Shown here: positions 59,290-64,000 of the stretch, one piece after another
How positions within the stretch are numbered: position 1 is the first letter of the stretch
Layout of the letters: every line of letters begins with the position of its first letter
The notes under the pieces: generated by a model
Database searches by the model: none
What the model was told of the DNA's origin: nothing
Seen by the model: only the letters and a program-made list of their open reading frames with translations
Translations under genes and position numbers: made by a program
Assembly: GCA_946699065.1 (NCBI GenBank)
Contig: CAMPDV010001775.1
Span: forward strand, 1 to 64,000
From: Loxodes magnus
Taxonomy: Eukaryota; Ciliophora; Karyorelictea; Loxodida; Loxodidae
Direction of reading: 5' to 3'
Length of the DNA stretch: 64,000 nucleotides

Positions 59290-59575
59290 TTAAATAAAGT
59301 TAGTTTAAATCATTTTTAATTCAATCTGTTTAAATTAAATTCTAACTTTCCCCTTTTCTTTATTTGCTTCTTATAACTTACTTTTATCAATCCTTCCTTT
59401 AAACTTTACTATAGTTCTTCTTTAATTTAGTCTTTTATGCTGAAACTGCTTATAATTTGAATAGACAAATTAATAGCTTATTATCTCTACATAGGTTATT
59501 CCCTTTTGACTTCTTTTCAGTTTCAATGGAACGAGAATTTTTGTAGTACTTAGTTCAACTAACATAACTTAATTG
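59290..59575 (-). CDS. Possible short coding region upstream of the MYB gene (weak)
   Basis: From ATG 59575 a GC-richer frame reads MLVELSTTKILVPLKLKRSQ and later FKGRIDKSKLQEANKEKGK. The composition looks coding, but there is no motif and no clear end; it runs toward the MYB start in another frame. It could be a small gene or an upstream exon of the MYB gene. Confidence 0.3.
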
Positions 59576-62500
59576 AACGTCAACTATTTAATATTAGGAT
59601 ATAAAGGATTAGAAAAGGTAGATCAGCATTCTAATAGACTCTCTTAATAGTAACTAAAGCATTTATTTAAATAATCCAACACCTTTAGTTTTTAATTCTT
59701 TTTATTACTTTAGTGTATTCTACAGTGTATTATATAAAGACCTTTATAACTATTTCCTTAATCTATAATATTAACTGCTTGAAATCAATAAGTTTCTGAT
59801 AACTTTAGAAAGCTTAAGGTTATTTAAGTAGTTTAGATTACTAAATTCGTTTTATATCTCAAACAATTTTTTTAACTAGTTATTTATTAAGATATAACTA
59901 CAAAATAAAGGCATCATGAAACTTTTAAATACTCTACTTAATAAAAATAACCATTCCTTTTCTTCTTAATCTCTTCATATTATTTTATTTCTATCTATTA
60001 TTATAAATTAACTCTACAGACCTACATCTTAAGAAATAGAAGCTACTAAAAGAATAATATTGTCATTCCTTTTTATATAATGAGTCTAGGAATTAACAAT
60101 ACTATTTATGTTTATCTGTCCTAAGTTATGGATGTATTTAATTGAAATTATATCTTTGCTATAGTTATTAATATTTATATTAATATCATTAGGATAGTAA
60201 GAGTTGGTTTATTATATTCTTTGTTTATATCTGAGGAAAGAGGTAAATTGTTAGTTTCCTTTGTTTATACTTAAAAATAATAAACCATTTTTTAAATTTC
60301 TAGTTAAAGGATATTAAATTAGTTTCTATTTTGATTACTCTTTAAGTCTTAAATTTCAGAATCTAGGCTATTGAACAAGTTAAATAGGTTTTAAATCTAA
60401 CTAGGACTAAATTGCAAAAGGGAGTAACTCTTGAAAGCATAATAATAGGAATTAATGAAGAAAAAAATTAAATGATTGAAGATAAAATTAAGCTTTAAAG
60501 AAAGATTAAGAGAATAAATATAAATGATATAATTAATAATAATAGCTATGCTTTACACTTTAGAAGAGATAAGTATTTTTATACAACTTTAAAATTGGAG
60601 CTTACATGAAGTTTAATTGAAATAATAAATATAGACTACACAAATTTAAACTAAAGGAATAGAGTAGATTAGACACATGTAAATTAAATCTACTAAGTAT
60701 GATGTATATTATGTAAATAATCTTAGTTATTATACAATTTATTTATTAAGAACAATAGCAAAATAGCAAATCATAAAGTCATGTAGTTTCATTAATCCAT
60801 TAGTTTATCTTACCGTTTTATCCAAAATCAGGCTTAATTAAAAGCATAACATAAGTTAAGTTCTTTTTATTTTTTCGTTTTACTTTTGGAAAAAAGCTTT
60901 GATTTTTTTGTTTCTCTTATAGTGGGAATCATAGCTATTTTTATTTGGCATAAAGGCGAGGATATTAAATTGTCTGTGATTTCTAGGACTAAATTATCTT
61001 AAGATATTATTAAACCTTCAATAAATAGCTAACTAAAATTTTCTAAATTCTATCATAATATTTTCCTAGAAATCTAATTTTACTATATCTCAGGTACCTA
61101 CCTATAACATCAAGAAAATAAAGCTTATTAAAATTAAATAAAATCATATTCTAATTAAATTTAATAGCCAAGCTATAAAGTCTAGATTATATTTATAAGA
61201 ATAAATATTTTATTATAAAGCTTGGTATTGAAATAAGTAATAGCAACTAGAAATTTAATTATTGCTTAAAGGAACTTTAATAAATCATGTTAGTCTTTAT
61301 TTATACAATTTTAAAATGTCTGCTGCAATTTAAAAATTTTAAAGTTTTTAAGAAAGTTTTATTATTAAGAGGAAAATTGATAATAAGAAGAGGAACGAAG
61401 AGAAAAGTGCTAGTAAAAATAAGAATGATTTAGTCTACAATAAGAAGAATTAATAGTTTGCTTATTAAAATAAAAAATTAACTCTTATGCAGTTTCATAA
61501 AATAAGTAGTTGGCTTATTCTTTACTTAAAGATTTTAGCAAGTCTTTATTTAAGTTAATAAACTAATGATTACAAGATCATATCAATTTATATAGAAATA
61601 ATTATTATTTTATAAAGAGCATAAAAGAAACTAAGTTTAAGATAAAATTACATAAGAATATTCCAAAATGCTAGAAACCATAATTTATTCTTAAAATATT
61701 TTTAATTAAAATCTCTTATATCTCTGATTGATATATTAATAGCTGTAGTCGTAAAAAATTCTATCAGTTATGTGCAAATACTTTCTGGTTAACTTTATCA
61801 AAATTTTCAAGCTTATCTTTCATTATAATATCGAAATTTTAAATTTGGTTCCTTTTATTATATTAATTTTATTTTTAGATCAAGCTTGATAGAACTAAGC
61901 TCTACAGAGAAAATTATATAAAAGTTTAATAAATATTTTATAGTTTTTATACTGAATTTTACAAGTATATTCTAAACAAAGAGAAAACATTAATTTCTAG
62001 TTTCAATCTTTCTTTTATTTTATAATGGTCTCGAGAGATGCAGAAAGAGAGAAAATTTCATTAAAAAAAATGATATTTAACTAAGAAAAAAAAGCGAAAT
62101 TTAGAGTAGAATTTCTTTTATTTACACTAAAATAAAAACAATAGTTCATTATTCAAGCAAAGATCGATAAAATAAAGATTATTAATAGATTTGCCTCGTT
62201 TATACAAGCTGAATAAAAGAAATTTTTAAATATAAAATTAAAAAGAAGAAACTATCTACTATTTTATATTATTCTAGATTAAATTTAATTTGTGAATGCA
62301 TTATTTCTCTTCAATTTAGCTAGGATTTAATTTCTAAATTTATCATTATAATTGTATTTAAATTTGCTATTTTTAAGTTTTGCTTGCTTTTTAATTTTAT
62401 TCCAAAAGAAAGGATATAGAAAATATAAAAATCTGAAAATTAAAATGTAGCTCAGGTAATTCTAAATTGTAATGAACCTATTTTATCCTAATGTTTACTA

Positions 62501-64000
62501 TTATATGATTCCTTAACTTCTTTTTATCTTAAAGCTATTTCTCAGTTAATTTATTGAAATAGAATTTATTTAATGAAATTTCCTTTTTTATAGTTATCTA
62601 AGGAAAAAAAGTTTATTTTATAAAAGAAATTTTTAATATGATTTATTCAGTGAAAAAGGTTTTAGATGGATTATAGATAATAGATAGATGCATATTATCA
62701 AATTTTATAAGCTTTATTTTTATTTATTTATTCAATAAATAAAAACTTAAAAATAATGAAAAACAAATCTTCTATGATATTCAGATTATATAATTAGGAT
62801 AAATTTACTAAATAAGCAAATATTAGCTAGATCTGCTATAAAAAATATTAACTAAAAATTATTAATACTTATTAAAACAAGTCAGAGATGCTTTATTATT
62901 CAAATAATTTAACTTTCTAAGATTTATTTTGAGAAAGGTTTTGATAAGCATTTGATTAGATTAAATTATATAATTTTCTCGTTTCAGCTTATTATAATGA
63001 TTTTATATCACTTAAATTTGATAATTTTATACTTAATTTAATTGTTGATTCACTAAATAAAAAATTTATTTTGTTATAAGCTCATTCTCTCTTTACTTAG
63101 ATTAGAAATATTTTAACTCTATACATTATATAAAGGTTAATAAAAATAGTTTACAATTCATCTATCTCGAATATATATATCTATGTTTGATCATAGTTGA
63201 GATAAAATTTCTTTAGTAAGCTAATTCAGATATATAAGGTCTATAACCTTGTAATTATTTTAAAATAAATGATAAATGCTACTAGTTAATTTTATATAAT
63301 AAAGTATTCAATTTATTAAATAGCTTTTATTATAAATAACATTTTAGATAATCTTCAATTTTAGTTAATAAAACTTATTAAATAATTAGATTTAATTATT
63401 TAAGTAGCAGCATTTTAAATAACACTTAAATATAAAAAATAAATAGAAATAATAAGAATCTATGAATGAGTATAGATAAGAAAGATGTATTTCCATTTTG
63501 AAAACTTCTTAGAATATAAAAAATAATTTTTATTAATTTCATTTTTGAAGCTCATATTACTTTTATTTTGTCTTCTTTCTTTTCAGGAAATTTCGTTGAT
63601 AATTTTATAAAAAAATTAAAAGCTTTTTCATTCCTTTAATGGTAGCGCAATGAAGTATTAATTTAAAATAACTAAGAAAGTAGAATAAATTGATTAAAAA
63701 TGTTTTCGTTAGTTAAGAATTTCTAGTTTCAAATATACTCTTAAATAATAAATTTTAAAATAAAAAAACAATTAAAAGGAAAGACACGTAAAATTTAAAA
63801 ATAGCTAAGAAATTGTTTTTTATTAGTTATTAAGTAGAAGAGACTTCATTAAGATTCTTAAATTTTTTTTAATTAATTTAAATGAAATGAGTAGAATCTT
63901 AACTTAAAAATTTTGAAAAACTTTATAATTTTTTATTTAAATATAGCATCCAAGTAGATAAGATTTATTAAAATTTTAAAATCATAGATAGTGAAGTCTT
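59576..64000. other. AT-rich region without a confident gene
   Basis: About 4.4 kb. A frame 60080-60979 (+, 299 codons) is open, but all three forward frames there look equally protein-like, so it is not supported. No RNA gene, repeat family or GC island is visible. Confidence 0.55.

Noticed and set aside
60080..60979. 299-codon open frame on the plus strand
   Set aside because: All three forward frames in this stretch look equally protein-like, composition is intergenic, and with only UGA as a stop many such frames are expected by chance.

Overview
The window looks like nuclear DNA of a ciliate with a heavily reassigned genetic code. It is very AT-rich. Every convincing gene is open only if UAA and UAG are read as glutamine and most in-frame UGA as tryptophan. 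Three lines of evidence inside the window support this: a tRNA-Gln with a UUA anticodon at 7578-7649; UGA in one gene copy aligned with UGG in a homologous copy at several places; and a UGA codon at the conserved tryptophan of an F-box. Several genes nevertheless end at a UGA placed where coding signal stops, so UGA appears to be both Trp and stop. This is the code reported for karyorelictean ciliates (Loxodes, Parduczia and relatives). Condylostoma-type codes, where all three codons are ambiguous, are the alternative, because some genes here have no final UGA. Introns are tiny (17 and 20 nt, GT..AG). The species cannot be named from the sequence.

Layout. 0.4-1.8 kb: a Gag/ORF1-like retroelement copy with a CCHC zinc knuckle, and a small coiled-coil gene on the other strand. 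3.06-5.98 kb: a long Q/N/K-rich protein with a conserved C-terminal domain. 7.6 kb: tRNA-Gln(UUA). 8.4-9.8 kb (-): an F-box protein. 12.8-15.7 kb: a paralogue of the 3-6 kb gene. 20.3-24.4 kb: a large receptor-like membrane protein (copy A) with an extracellular periplasmic-binding-like region and about eight membrane helices. 25.7-28.3 kb: two more Gag-like copies. 29.0-30.4 kb: a 5'-truncated near-identical copy of the 12.8 kb gene. 30.4-37.1 kb: a spacer homologous to 15.7-20.3 kb but carrying two insertions, a 308-bp GC-rich SINE-like element with a 17-bp target duplication and a roughly 1.4-kb Gag-containing element. 37.2-41.2 kb: receptor copy B, frameshifted by a 5-bp loss. 43.0-45.0 kb (-): remains of a non-LTR reverse transcriptase. 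46.9-51.0 kb (-): inverted receptor copy C. 51.2-58.3 kb: a gene-poor AT desert. 58.4-59.2 kb (-): an R2R3-type MYB protein. 59.6-64 kb: no confident gene.

Two processes explain most of the layout. One is segmental duplication with later gene conversion: block A (14.4-24.4 kb) and block B (29.0-41.2 kb) are direct copies, and receptor C is a smaller inverted copy that is B-like in the middle and A-like at the 3' end. The other is retroelement activity: four Gag/ORF1-like copies, one RT relic, one SINE-like insertion and a shared hairpin end. With UAA and UAG as sense codons, chance open frames of 300 codons are common in this AT-rich DNA. An open frame alone was therefore not taken as a gene; homology between copies, composition shift, motifs or conserved introns were required.
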